Positions 5,417-15,450 are shown, counted from the stretch's first letter. The stretch is 16,932 bases of DNA from Zelonia costaricensis (GCA_030849075.1 JASAOO010003004.1:1-16932), one strand, 5' to 3'. Translations and numbers: made by a program. Notes: generated from the letters alone by a model not told the origin.

Positions 5417-7438
5417 TCACAGGCGCACCTCCGCCGCCGCTGCCGCCGCCGTGTCGCCGCCACCGGCGTTGCTCATCGAGTTGCCTCCCGTGGAGGTGCA
5501 GTCCGTCGCCGCCTCTACCTCCTCCCGGTCTTCGTACAACTCGCGCCACTGCTGCAGCTCGGCTGCGGTGGGGGCTGCGGCGCCGGTGGGAGCGGACGGC
5601 TTGCTCAGGAAGGCGGCCGACCGTGAGGTGGAGGGAGGCGAGGCGTAGGTGGACTCTGGCTGCGACACGCCGCCGCTGCGGCCACCGAGTTGGCTGCTGT
5701 TCTGAGAGCGCGGCGCCATGCCGTTGTCGCGCCGCGTCGCCGCGTGGCTGGTCGCGGGCCGGCTGCTGGAGGCGCTCGTGGGAGCGGGGGGGCTGCGCTG
5801 CAGCGGGGTAGCGTTGCTTGTGGCCGACGCGGCGGTGCGGGAACGGTCGGCGAGGAGCGGCACGGACGGGACGCGGCTGCTGCCCACGGCCTTCAGCAGC
5901 TCGAAGTCCTCGCCGTACGCCTCGCTGAGCACCTCGCACAGGGCCTCCTCGTGGCCGGCGTAGTCGGCCAGCATTGCCTCCAGCCCTGGCCGCTCCTCCT
6001 CCGGCTGGTACTCGATGAAGCGGACGACGGTGCGGTAGGTTCGCTCTGCCGTAGTCTCCGGGTCGGGGCGCTGCCCCTGCAGCCGTGGAAGCGCCGGGAG
6101 CAGCTCCGTGCCTTCCACCACCCCCGCACCACCTACAGCGTCTACCGCCGCCGCGCGGCCGCCGCCGGCTGTGTTGTTGGTGTGGCGTGGAATGGACGAC
6201 GACTTAGCCCGCACCCGCTCCGCGATGGGCACGTTCATCTCGAGCACGTCGTCGCCGTGGCGCGGCGAGCGGGCGCTGTAGCGCGGGACAGGCAGCGGCG
6301 GCACCACCACCGCCTCTGTCTGCCCGTCCAGCTCGATGGGGCGGAACGACGCGTCGGTCACGACACGCGGCCGCGACGCACGCCGCTCTTCCACCTTGGT
6401 CTGACTGTACTCGTGCGTGTGATGGGGGTCCATCCCAAAGCCCGGGTGCGAGTGCTGCTGCTGATGCTGCGCCGACAGCGCGGAGCTCGGGATGCTGTTG
6501 GGAGAGCGACCGTGCGGGTCTACGTGGCGCGCGGGCGGACTGCACACACTGTGCTTCTCCAGCCGAAAGGAACTCGCGTCGCTCGCCGAGTACTCGCGAA
6601 CCACCCTGATGCGCGATCCGTTCATGCCGGCGTTGTGTGAATGGGCTGCGGCCGCCGAAAGTGGCGGGGTCACGAGGGGGCGCGACTGCTGCTGCCGCTG
6701 CTGCTGCTGCTGCTGCTGGTACGCCTGCGGTGCGATCGGCACGGGGCTGCTCGCCACGCTCGCCGGCTGCGGTGCACGGTTCGTGTGCGGGGTGACGGGG
6801 GTTGCCGCGGCAGCCTTGAGCTGTGTGTGGCTGTAGCGCTCCGCCACGGACGGTGTCGCGGCGCCGCGGGTCTCGCTGACAGGGACTGGCTGGCTGCGGC
6901 GCGCGCTGGACATCACAATGGACTGCATCGTCGACGTAGCGGCTCCGTCGTCGCGGCCCTCGCTGTCGGACGACTGCGTGCTGGGCGACTTGGCGCGGTT
7001 CAGCCGTGGGCTGCTGCGCGTCGAGCTGCGCGACCGCTGCGTCGAGGCTACGCCCGCGTGCGGCATCGCGTGACCGTCGTGCCCAGCCGGACTCTCGCTG
7101 CCAGGCTGCGTGATGGCTGGGGACGCTGTCGAGCGGCGCGACGGCGCCGCGCTGGACGCGACGCGCCGCGAGGACGCCTGTTTCTTGGACTGCGACCGGG
7201 GCCCGCGGTACACGACGAGCTGCGAGGCGCGCCGCTCCTTCGCGGTCATCGTGCTGATCTCGGCTCCGTGCGGGGCCTCGACGCGGCCCGGTGAGTTGGC
7301 GCGTAGCGTCGTGCTCTGCTCCTGCTCCGCGCGGCGGGTGGGCAGCCGCAGGACGGTGCTGTGGCGGGAGGGGGTGCGCGTTGGCGGCAGCGGCAGCGCG
7401 CGGCCTGTCTCCGTGTAAAACTGGTGGGAGCCCGACAT
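5417..7438 (-). CDS. Low-complexity kinetoplastid protein with one short YGxE-type module, hypothetical
   Basis: A 673-aa protein, mostly Ser/Ala/Arg/Pro-rich and predicted disordered, with basic N-terminal half and a Gln run at about 241-251. No signal peptide or transmembrane span is seen. The one clearly ordered stretch is residues 464-516: a conserved-looking helical block with the pattern YRTVVRFIEYQPEEERPGL, EAMLADYAGHEEALCEVL, SEAYGEDFE. It resembles a short module I recall in many kinetoplastid hypothetical proteins (RFxxxYxPE..., LxxYxGxEExLxxxL, xxxYGxE), whose function I do not know. A second short ordered patch is LQQWRELYEDREEVE near 628-642. The ATG at 7438 (MSGSHQFY) was chosen because the upstream in-frame extension translates GT repeats and poly-Y sequence, and no AUG lies between 7438 and a candidate SL acceptor at 7622-7621. 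A cytoskeletal or signalling scaffold is possible but only a guess. Confidence 0.82.
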   Translation of the reverse strand: MSGSHQFYTETGRALPLPPTRTPSRHSTVLRLPTRRAEQEQSTTLRANSPGRVEAPHGAEISTMTAKERRASQLVVYRGPRSQSKKQASSRRVASSAAPSRRSTASPAITQPGSESPAGHDGHAMPHAGVASTQRSRSSTRSSPRLNRAKSPSTQSSDSEGRDDGAATSTMQSIVMSSARRSQPVPVSETRGAATPSVAERYSHTQLKAAAATPVTPHTNRAPQPASVASSPVPIAPQAYQQQQQQQRQQQSRPLVTPPLSAAAAHSHNAGMNGSRIRVVREYSASDASSFRLEKHSVCSPPARHVDPHGRSPNSIPSSALSAQHQQQHSHPGFGMDPHHTHEYSQTKVEERRASRPRVVTDASFRPIELDGQTEAVVVPPLPVPRYSARSPRHGDDVLEMNVPIAERVRAKSSSIPRHTNNTAGGGRAAAVDAVGGAGVVEGTELLPALPRLQGQRPDPETTAERTYRTVVRFIEYQPEEERPGLEAMLADYAGHEEALCEVLSEAYGEDFELLKAVGSSRVPSVPLLADRSRTAASATSNATPLQRSPPAPTSASSSRPATSHAATRRDNGMAPRSQNSSQLGGRSGGVSQPESTYASPPSTSRSAAFLSKPSAPTGAAAPTAAELQQWRELYEDREEVEAATDCTSTGGNSMSNAGGGDTAAAAAAEVRL
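6686..6719. repeat. Imperfect CTG/CAG triplet tract encoding the Gln run
   Basis: CTG units on the plus strand with a CCG interruption (uninterrupted 6698-6718) encode the Gln-rich stretch at about residues 241-251 of the 673-aa protein. It is a likely length-polymorphic site among strains. Confidence 0.85.
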
Positions 7439-7620
7439 GGCGAACGCGAGACGGGGTGGGTTGAGGGAGGGGGGGAGAGGTGGGTACGGCCGCTGCCGTA
7501 ACGGCACTCTAGTCGTTATATGGATGCGCGTGCGTTGACCGGCGTGTGTGTGTGCGTGCTGATGCGACCTCGTGTATATGTCGCAGAGCGCTTGCTGTCT
7601 AGACCGCGTGGAGCTGGAGG

Positions 7621-7665
7621 CTGTGTGTGTGCGCGCGCACACGAACGGACGACGGAGAGAGAGCC
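7621..7665 (-). promoter_or_regulatory. Candidate SL trans-splice acceptor for the 673-aa protein
   Basis: On the minus strand CTCTCTCTCCGTCGTCCGTTCG is followed by GTGTGCGCGCGCACACACACAG, with the first AG at 7622-7621. This would leave a 182-nt leader (7620-7439) without AUG. A stronger pyrimidine tract at 7481-7461 lies closer to the ATG but has no AG before the start codon, so it may serve an internal site or none. Tentative. Confidence 0.3.
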
Positions 7666-8618
7666 GGTGAAGGCCTATGGGGGAGGGCGGTGGGGAGGCG
7701 TCAGCGGGATGCCGTCGGGCAGCAGCCTCAAATGAAGAGTGAAGCAGAGGAGGTCACAAGTTTGGGGAGTGGCAGGGGAGTGGGGCGACGAGTGGAGTGC
7801 GTGTGGCACAGGCAACGCAGTCACGACAGACGGAGTGAGAGGGCCGGAGGGGCTGCGAGTAGGCCATCCGCGCCATCGCGCTCGCAGAAGGGGGGGAGGG
7901 ATTGCAGTGACGCGTCTGACGCCGCGCGCTGAGGGCGCCGTTGTCGAGAGTGGGTTCGGGAGGCGGCTGTCGTGGAGGCCGGGCATGCCAGCACGCGCCG
8001 ATGCACACTCGGTGTGCACGGCTGTACAACTGCGCTGCATCTGCCGTGCGTGTTCGAGAGCTCTGGGTGGCACTCGTGAACGGGACGGGACGAGAAGGAA
8101 GAAGAGAAAAGCGGAGAGGGCGGGCAGGAGGGGGGGGGAGGGCCAAGGCGAGCAAGCAACCCATCATCATCATCAGCGAGTGCGAGGGGGGGGGCGCGGG
8201 AGGGGGTGATGACGCAGAGTGGAGCGTACACCAGCGAGGTGACGGCGTGAGCGTGGGAATCCCAAGACGGAGAGGGGAGAAGAGCGTAGCACGCGTAGAC
8301 AAAGGAAACATACACCGGAGAAAGAAGAGCGCAGGCGATTGCCCTGCCACGACGCAGAAACTCAACAAGCAGCCGTGCGCCCCCCCCCCGTGTGCAGAGG
8401 ACGAGGGGAGGCGACATGCACACGGGGGAGGGGGCTGAACGAACGAGAGGAGGAGGCGGGAGAGGTGGCGGGCGTGTCCACTACACCAACAGCCGAGAGT
8501 GCACTCGGCGACACACGTGACAAGGAGGAGAGAGGGGAGGGGCGGAGAGCGAAAGGGGAGCGGCAACGTGGGAGGTGTGTACCCACGGCGTAGAAGCGCA
8601 TGCGAGTCCCTCTTGGCT

Positions 8619-8650
8619 CACACACACACACACGCATACACACACGCATA
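8619..8650. repeat. Imperfect (CA)n tract
   Basis: The plus strand shows cacacacacacacacg, then catacacacacg, in the predicted 3' UTR of the SPRY-protein gene. It reads as GT repeats in the transcribed strand. Confidence 0.8.
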
Positions 8651-8913
8651 TATGCACGCATCTACATGAGCGCCAAACCGCTTATCTACCTCAGTTTCGT
8701 TTGCTGCCTGGGTATAGGTGCAGCGCCAACGATGGACAGTGACCGCCATGCGCAGCAGTCCGCCCACTGCGCGAGCCCACCGCGTGCGTCTCGCTCTCTG
8801 ATGAGGAGGGAGGGGGGCGGAGGCGGGCCTCCTCCTTCTTCTGTGCGCAAAGTGCTGCGCTTGCGCACGCGCCAGTGGGTTGGGGGGTTGGGACAGCGTG
8901 AGATCGGCCACGC

Positions 8914-11900
8914 TCACCGCCCCGACAGGTACTTGACGATGCGCTTCATGTACATCGAGCTGAGGTAGACTTCCTCGGCGAACCAGCGCGACACGGCCTC
9001 TGCCTCCTCCGCGTCCTCGTCTGACGGCGCCTGTGCACCGCCTTCGCCGTCCCTACCCTCGGCGCCGGGCGAACGCGCCTGGAGGGGCGGCATCGTGTGT
9101 GCGGTGGACGACTTCATGCTGCCGGTGTGCTCTGACGCGGCACTGAGCGGGCGCTTCACGGACACCGCGGCGGGGGACGGCGAAGGCGGGGACGGAGAGG
9201 AGCTGGATGAGGAGAGGGCGGCGGCTGCGGAGGGGAAGGGAGCACCTTCTGCTACAGTAGCCGCGCTGTGATGCTGCCACCCCACGGCGGGGGTCAGTTC
9301 CAGAGAGCGGCGCAGCTCCTGCACGAAGAGGCCTGTGACGAGGTGCCACGACGGCTCCAGTGCCGCCCGGGCCTCGACGCGCCGCCACAGGGCACGCAGC
9401 GAGGGCAGGAACGCCGTGAGGTCCTCGTAGCGTGGGATCGCCGGCATCGGCTGCATCGAGTCCGCCGCCGTCACCGGCAGCGGCGGGGGCTTCGATCTGC
9501 CTCCGTCGGCGGCCCCTGTTGCCGCTGTCGATGACGCTCCCGCGTCCAGCGCCTCGCGCGATGGCGTGCGTGCCGTGCAAAAGGAAGAGAAGCTGGCCAT
9601 TGGGGATCGCCGAGCCGACCACGACGGACCCTCCTCCAGCGGCGGCGCCCCTGCCGCACTGGTGCCACCGCTGCGCCGGGCACCGTCCTCCTCGCTGCCG
9701 CCAGCCCCCTCACGACTGCCATCCTCGTCGCTCCCATCCTCCAGCCACGCCCCGCGCAACGCCGCGACCCCGTTGCTCTCGGCGCCCTGCTGCCGCGGCC
9801 GCGCGATCACCGCGGGCGGCGCGCCCGACGGGACGTGCGACTTGAGCTGGAACGGCGTGGAGAGAGGCGGCTGCACGGGCGCACCCCAGCTCTGCAGCCG
9901 CCGCTCCAGCTGCCCGTTTACGTCCTCGACAGCGTGCACGAGGCGGCACCACACCTGCTGGCGGTAGCGCTGCTGCACCGCCCTCAGCAGCGTCTCGAGC
10001 AGGTCCAACGCGTCGAGGGCTGTGCGCACTGCGGCGGCGCTGGCGGGCTCGACAGGGTCGCTACTCCCGTTCTGCATCCCCCCGCCCCAGAGGAGCCGCT
10101 CCAGCTGCCGCAGCGTGCTCACGGTGTGGGTGTGCAGGCTGGACAGCGTCTGCAGCAGGCACACCTGCGCGGAGCGCGACGGGGCTGGGGCTGGCACGAC
10201 GGCGCTGCGGTACAGTACCAGCACCGCCTCCTCGACGTGCGCGGCGTAGAGGGGGCGCTGCGGCTGCTGTAGGGGCTGCGACGGCAGAGGGGCGCCCGGC
10301 GACGGCGACCATGGGGTCGCGGAGGCGGCTCCCACATGATGGTTGACGTGGTGACTGCCGCGTTCCGCCCCAGCAGCGCTGTGCATGCCACGCCGCACCG
10401 ACGCCGCACACGCCGCGGCGCAAGCGCGGAAGTCGTCCTCGTCCGCATCCGCTGGTCGACTGGCGCGGCGCACACCCGCCGTTCCGTTGGAGCCGTGCGC
10501 TGCTGCCGCGGCTGCTGCGCTGGACGACGGCGACCCCTCGCGGCCGGCGAGTGCGGCGAGGATGCTGACCGAGGCGGGGGCGTTGGCGCTGCGGGACGGG
10601 GCCCGGGCTGCTGCCCCCGCTGTGGCTGCGGATGCCGACGGCGACCCGCCACCCGACGCCGCCGGTGCCCCTGCACGGCGGAGCTGCGTCATGGGCGACG
10701 GCAGCACACGGGCGGGGTTCCACACAAGGTGGGTGAAGTACGCCGTGAAGGCGGCCTGTGTCTGCCGCTCCGCCTCGGGGGACGGCGCCAGGGTCGCGCG
10801 CCCGGGGCCGCGCGGTGAGCGGCGCCCCTGCGCGTTGGGTGGGCCGAAGTGCATCACGGCCCCCGCCGCGCCGTGGGCACTGTTCGCCCTCGCCGCATCT
10901 ACCGGCGGCGGGGTGGCGTCGCCGGCCGCGGTGAGCCACTGCTGCTGCCGCGGCGGCGGCGGGGAGGTGCGCCGGCTTCGCGGGCTGTGGTGGACCTCGC
11001 CGCTGCCGTGCCGCAGACACGCCGCGCGGGCTACGCGCAGATAGGCGTGCAGGATGTCCCACATCTCCTCCACCGCCTGGTAGGACTGCACGAGGTAGCG
11101 GGTGTCCTGCCGCAGCGCCAGCATGCTCAGCGTGAGCAGCGATGGGTGCGTGCAGCGGCGCACCCAGTCGTACGGCGACAGCGGCGCGGGCAGCGCACCG
11201 GCGTGCACAGGACTCCTGGTCGCCTTGCCCGGCATCCCCGCAGCGGTCGTCGTGGTGCCCGCTGCCGCGGCGGCTACGTGGCGGTCAAAGACGCTGGCGA
11301 AGGCAGCGGCGACGGAAGGGCGCCACACGGACCTCTGCAGCAGCAGCCCCGCCAGCGCCGGGGGCGTTGCCGCGCCGTCGTCTGGGGCCTTACTGACAGC
11401 CGTGGCGCTGGTGTAGGCGGGCAGCAGCGCGGCGCGCAGATCGTGCATGTCCGCCGCGTAGCGACTCCACGCCTCGTGCGCCTCCCCGGGCTGCGGCGCA
11501 CGCCAGAGAACCTGCGACGCCGCCGCCACCGCGCGTGGCGAGCTCGGCGCTGCCGCGGCGCTCCCCGGCGCCGCCGGCCCACGCCCGCCCCCGGCGTGGC
11601 CAGGGCTAGGCGGCGCGTACAGCAAGCTTTGCGAGGGCGCCAGTGTGTGTAGCTCGGCGTCCAGCGCCTGCATCGTGTGCGTCATGCCACGCGCGGCGAG
11701 GTAGTCGCGCAGGACCGCCGTCACCCGGGTGTCACGCAGCGTCTCGGGGCCGGGCACCAACCGCCGCGTGCACCCGGGAGAGCTCTGCGGGGTGTCCCGA
11801 GGCGCCGCCTTCCCGTGCGTCGGCGCCGGTGCAACCGCCGCCGCACACGGCACCCCCGCCGCGGCGCTGTGGGCATCGCCGGCGCCGACGCTGGAGCGAC

Positions 11901-13008
11901 GGCGAATGCGGGACTCCCCCTCCGACCCAGCCAGGAAGGAGGTGCGCCGTTCCACGGACTGCATCGCCAGCTCCCGCACGTAGTCGCCGAGCGGGAACAC
12001 CGGCTCCAGCGGCGTGTGCGGCCCTGCCGTCTGCGATGACGGCGGGCTGCGTGGGCGACCCAACGCCCGTGCCCCGCTGAAGAAGCGCACCTCCACGTGC
12101 GTGGTGTGCTGCGGGCGGCGCGCCAGGCCGAGGGCGAAGAAGAGGCTGCCGTCCGGCAGAGACGGGTCGAGCGGCGTCACGGAGACGATCTCCCGGTTCA
12201 CCGTAAAGGCGAGTTGGTGCCGCGCAAGATCGACGAGGCAGCCAACGTGGTCGCCGATGTTCACGCGACCGCTGCCGTGTGCGCTGCCGTCGGAGAGCTT
12301 CACGGCATCACCGTCCTCGTTGCCATTCTTCACGACAAGACGTTGGGCCACGTAGAAGCCCACGCTGTGCTCCGCCTCGCCCGGCAGGCTGTACCACTCC
12401 AGGGACCGCGGGCACACTCCAATCACGAGCGCCGGCAGCGGCGGTGGCTTCGCGGCGATGGGGCTTGCCGGCGACGCGGCCGCTGCTTCCTGTACGGGAG
12501 TCGTCCCCGTGACGACGCACTCCATCAGGACCACCGCCGACTGCGCCAGCACAGGCGCGTTGCTCTTCACGTGGAAGCAGTCGGAGCCGCCGGCGGCGCG
12601 GCGGTGCAGCTGCTGCTCCATCTCACGGTACGACATCGCCGCGCGGGCGGCGATGTGCAGGACGCAGCCCACCCCGTCGCCGCCCCCGTCCGCATCTCCC
12701 GCTGCACGGCTGCCGCCCTGGCGTCGGCGGTGCACGAGCCGCGGCAGCGCGCGCAGCGTCTCGTCCGCGCTGTTGGGCGGTTCCCCGGTGTCGGCGCTGC
12801 CGTGCTGCGGCGGCGGCGGCGGGGCCGGTGGGAGGGCCGCGTTGGAGGCGGCGGGGGCCCAGGGCGCGGCTGCCCGGCCGGGCAGCAGGTCCTGCGTGAC
12901 GTAGGCGGTGGCGGCGTCGCTGGTGGTGTTGTGGTGGCGCAGCTCGGTGGAGAGGGCGCCGACGTTCATGGACGCCGGCGCGGGCAGCTCCCAGCCCGAG
13001 TAGAACAT
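8914..13008 (-). CDS. Large SPRY domain protein with a LisH-like motif
   Basis: A 1364-aa protein, rich in Ala/Ser/Pro/Gly and mostly predicted disordered. Residues about 115-315 fit a SPRY (B30.2-type) domain: FHVKSNAPV, then PALVIGVCPRSLEWYSLPGE, SVGFYVAQRLVVKNG, the typical GDHVGCLVDLARHQLAFTVN strand pair, and DGSLFFALGLA...VEVRFF. It carries an insertion of about 20 residues (173-191). Residues about 428-455 (VTAVLRDYLAARGMTHTMQALDAEL) resemble a LisH dimerisation motif. SPRY followed by LisH is the order in RanBPM/RanBP9 proteins, but I cannot identify CTLH or CRA domains. Further ordered helical blocks are at about 512-535, 611-667, 746-770, 921-1045, 1192-1230 and the C-terminal 1338-1364 (SRWFAEEVYLSSMYMKRIVK). 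The ATG at 13008 was chosen because the 67-residue in-frame extension reads through a CA repeat and a poly-Y tract, and this ATG is the first AUG after a strong SL acceptor. A scaffold or adaptor role is inferred. Confidence 0.88.
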   Translation of the reverse strand: MFYSGWELPAPASMNVGALSTELRHHNTTSDAATAYVTQDLLPGRAAAPWAPAASNAALPPAPPPPPQHGSADTGEPPNSADETLRALPRLVHRRRQGGSRAAGDADGGGDGVGCVLHIAARAAMSYREMEQQLHRRAAGGSDCFHVKSNAPVLAQSAVVLMECVVTGTTPVQEAAAASPASPIAAKPPPLPALVIGVCPRSLEWYSLPGEAEHSVGFYVAQRLVVKNGNEDGDAVKLSDGSAHGSGRVNIGDHVGCLVDLARHQLAFTVNREIVSVTPLDPSLPDGSLFFALGLARRPQHTTHVEVRFFSGARALGRPRSPPSSQTAGPHTPLEPVFPLGDYVRELAMQSVERRTSFLAGSEGESRIRRRSSVGAGDAHSAAAGVPCAAAVAPAPTHGKAAPRDTPQSSPGCTRRLVPGPETLRDTRVTAVLRDYLAARGMTHTMQALDAELHTLAPSQSLLYAPPSPGHAGGGRGPAAPGSAAAAPSSPRAVAAASQVLWRAPQPGEAHEAWSRYAADMHDLRAALLPAYTSATAVSKAPDDGAATPPALAGLLLQRSVWRPSVAAAFASVFDRHVAAAAAGTTTTAAGMPGKATRSPVHAGALPAPLSPYDWVRRCTHPSLLTLSMLALRQDTRYLVQSYQAVEEMWDILHAYLRVARAACLRHGSGEVHHSPRSRRTSPPPPRQQQWLTAAGDATPPPVDAARANSAHGAAGAVMHFGPPNAQGRRSPRGPGRATLAPSPEAERQTQAAFTAYFTHLVWNPARVLPSPMTQLRRAGAPAASGGGSPSASAATAGAAARAPSRSANAPASVSILAALAGREGSPSSSAAAAAAAHGSNGTAGVRRASRPADADEDDFRACAAACAASVRRGMHSAAGAERGSHHVNHHVGAASATPWSPSPGAPLPSQPLQQPQRPLYAAHVEEAVLVLYRSAVVPAPAPSRSAQVCLLQTLSSLHTHTVSTLRQLERLLWGGGMQNGSSDPVEPASAAAVRTALDALDLLETLLRAVQQRYRQQVWCRLVHAVEDVNGQLERRLQSWGAPVQPPLSTPFQLKSHVPSGAPPAVIARPRQQGAESNGVAALRGAWLEDGSDEDGSREGAGGSEEDGARRSGGTSAAGAPPLEEGPSWSARRSPMASFSSFCTARTPSREALDAGASSTAATGAADGGRSKPPPLPVTAADSMQPMPAIPRYEDLTAFLPSLRALWRRVEARAALEPSWHLVTGLFVQELRRSLELTPAVGWQHHSAATVAEGAPFPSAAAALSSSSSSPSPPSPSPAAVSVKRPLSAASEHTGSMKSSTAHTMPPLQARSPGAEGRDGEGGAQAPSDEDAEEAEAVSRWFAEEVYLSSMYMKRIVKYLSGR

Positions 13009-13042
13009 TCTGTGGTAGGGCGAGGGGATGAAGGGTAGCGAG

Positions 13043-13067
13043 CTTTCAGAGGGGGAGGGGGGGGGGG
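13043..13067 (-). promoter_or_regulatory. Candidate SL trans-splice acceptor for the SPRY protein
   Basis: On the minus strand a 17-nt C-rich tract (13067-13051, interrupted by one T) is followed by TCTGAAAG, with the first AG at 13044-13043. The leader would be 34 nt (13042-13009) with no AUG, placing the ATG at 13008 as the first start codon. This is the best-formed acceptor in the window, by the poly-Y then first-AG rule. Confidence 0.5.
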
Positions 13068-13106
13068 CGTTCAGCGCTACGGCTGACACGTTACGAGCCC
13101 GCGTGG

Positions 13107-13129
13107 CACACACACACACACACACACAC
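13107..13129. repeat. (CA)n microsatellite
   Basis: An uninterrupted (CA) run of 23 nt just upstream of the poly-Y tract of the SPRY gene. Reading it as coding gives the CVCVCVC in the spurious N-terminal extension of that ORF. Confidence 0.9.
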
Positions 13130-14460
13130 GAGTCACACAGGTACTTGCACCGGCCAAGATGCCGCGCGCTCGCCAGGCACAGCGGCGATGGCCGCTTGCA
13201 CGGGCGCACGCGGTGAAGAAGGCGAACGACAAACAGACAGAAAAGGGGAGAGGCAGAGTGTGACTGGGTGTGCCTATGTGGGTGTGGGTCTCTCTCTGTG
13301 ATGTAAGACGCAGAAGGGGGGAGAGGAGGGCAAGACGCCTGTGTACGCGCAGAGGTAGACGACGCCTCACGCGCGCGTGAGCAGCGCGTGGGTCAGCGAG
13401 GTTGGCAGCACGGGGCGCAACGGATGGAGAAGAAAGAGAAGCGCAAGTCGGAGGACAGCAGAGCTAGCGGGACCACAAACGCACACAAAAAGAAAAACGC
13501 TGAGGTGTCTGAGCCGCGTGCGTGGGAGGAAAGGGGGGAGGGGGGAGGATGACGAGTCGGCTCGGGGTGCCGGGAGACGGGAGAGAGTGGGAGCGGAGTC
13601 GTGGGTTGGGGAGGGTAGAGTGAAGAAGCAGGACTGGATGCGACGTGCACGCGCAAGCCACAAACCTGACCCCGACGCGCGTGTACGTGGTCGTGGAGGC
13701 GTGTGTGTATGTGTGTGTGGTGGTGGAGGCGATCGGGTGCGCACAGCGTTGTGGAGGAGACCATGACAAGGAACAGAACAGAAGAGTGTGCACAAGTTGA
13801 GCGGCAAAGCAGGAAACTCAAGACATGTGCAGCTGGCGTGGGCAACTCCGCACTCTGAGCACGCCCCCCCCCGCCTTGCCTCCTCCGCGCCCAGCACAAA
13901 CGTGACGGCCTCGCACGAGAGGACCGTGCGGTGGCCGAGCTCGGCGGAGCGTGGCACACCACGTGAGCCTCGAAGAACGGGCCCGCCTGGAGGGAGGGGA
14001 GGGGCAAGTCAACAACCTCACCGGAGAGCGAGCGGTGCAGGCGCCTCATCTTTGCGCGCCCCACAACGTGGCGAGCACAAAGCCGCACCCCTCATCTTTA
14101 CCCGCGCACGCCGTGGGACGCACCGCGGCGAGGGCGGACGGAGCCGCGGTGAGACCTGCCTTACGCGACGCGGATGGCCTGGCACGTCTGCGTTCCGACT
14201 ACGCATGCGGCAAAGTACATCCATACACACACACACTCGTTGCGTGTGCGTGCCCTTCACACTCCTTCGCTTTTCTTTTGTGGTTGTAGTAGTTGCGTTG
14301 TCGAAGAGCTCGCGGGGTTATGCGGCCTCGGGTACTCTTCACGGCAGAGGAGGGGAGGGAGGAGGAAGGAGGAAAAAAACTTGGGCGCTGACGACATCAC
14401 GATGAGAGGACGAGGAACAGGGAACACGGACAGCCACGCAGACACGCGCGCAAACAGGGG

Positions 14461-14469
14461 ACACACACA

Positions 14470-14505
<36 letters not shown>
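14461..14505. repeat. (AC)n microsatellite, the longest in the window
   Basis: About 22 AC units with a single G interruption at 14470. Further CA-rich patches follow at 14571-14613. Because it reads (GT)n on the minus strand, it generates Cys/Val runs in chance ORFs. Confidence 0.93.
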
Positions 14506-14506
<1 letters not shown>

Positions 14507-15450
14507 CGAAAGAGACGCGAGGCGGAAGACACACAGCGAGGGGTGAGCAACAGAGAGAGAGAGGGAAGGTCGCACACACGCACACACAAAGAACACACAT
14601 GCACACACACCCACACTGGGAGGGAGCGAGGTAGAAGAAGATGAATGGGAGGGGGTGGGAGGGGGAGGGAGAGGGCATATGGAGCGTGTGTCCGTGTGGA
14701 CGAGGTAGCGTCGGACAGAAGACAAAAAGAAAAAAAAGCGAGGCAGAGGCGGAAGGATGAAAACTCGAGCTCGCTGCGGAGCGGGAACCAAGATCATCGC
14801 CGCGACAACAGCGGCAATCGCAAACACGCCCACCCGCCCACACACACACACGCACACGGAGGTACGTGTACCCAACGTGAGAGGTGGCGGGGCAGCAGAA
14901 AGAGGGAGAGAGGAGGAGGTCCGAGGTGCTACCCGAGGAGAGCAGCCGCTCCGCCTCCGCACGTAGGAAAGGCAGCGTGGCGAAGCAGGGAGGGGAGGGG
15001 GGGGAGTGCGGGGAGACAACGTGTCCTGACGAGAAACCGAGGCGACGGCGCAGTCGTGGGCGGGGCCGCGCCCGGTAGTGGAGAGCGCGTGGAGCCGGGA
15101 GACGGGGATGGGAGAGGGTGTGCACACCAGACGCGCGGCATCCGGTCGCCATGAGCGCCACTGCGACGCTCCTCTTCTTTTTCCATTTCGCAGGCACACG
15201 CGCGCGTTGACGCTCGCCCACACGCACACACACATACACACAAACGCGCAAAACCCCCATCCCTCCTCCTCTGCCGCCGTCTCGGCATGGCCACGAGAAA
15301 CAACAACATTGAAGCACACAAACACAAGGGAGAATGCAAGTATGAGGCCGAAGGCGCAGAGGACCAATGGGGAGGGAATGGAGGGAGGGGTAGGGGGATG
15401 AGGAGGAGGAGGCAGACACCAGAGAAATGAGAGCAAGACAAGGAGAACAC

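Larger units (their letters stand above)
7439..8913. other. Intergenic/UTR region between the SPRY protein and the 673-aa protein
   Basis: About 1.5 kb with no gene I can support. On the minus strand it is pyrimidine-rich, so stop codons are rare and long chance ORFs arise, the largest being 270 codons at 7754-8566; these lack domains and are Pro/Ser/Leu/Cys-rich. Contents include G runs on the plus strand (about 8128-8139 and 8187-8194), a (CAT)n-like stretch (8162-8175) and CA repeats at 8619-8650. The 182 nt just before the 673-aa start (7439-7620) contain no AUG on the minus strand. Confidence 0.6.

Noticed and set aside
7754..8566. A 270-codon open frame on the minus strand between two real genes
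   Set aside because: The translation is Pro/Ser/Cys/Leu-rich without a recognisable motif and lies in pyrimidine-rich UTR-type sequence. Overlapping frames of similar length have the same character.
10061..13038. Long Arg/Ala-rich open frames overlapping the SPRY gene on both strands (for example 10061-11062 minus and 12097-13038 plus)
   Set aside because: These are shadow frames of a very GC-rich gene. They have no domain and are biased towards Arg, Ala and Gly as expected from off-frame reading.
14461..14613. Regularly spaced repeats that could suggest an array such as CRISPR
   Set aside because: They are simple (AC)n microsatellites without unique spacers, typical of eukaryotic intergenic DNA.
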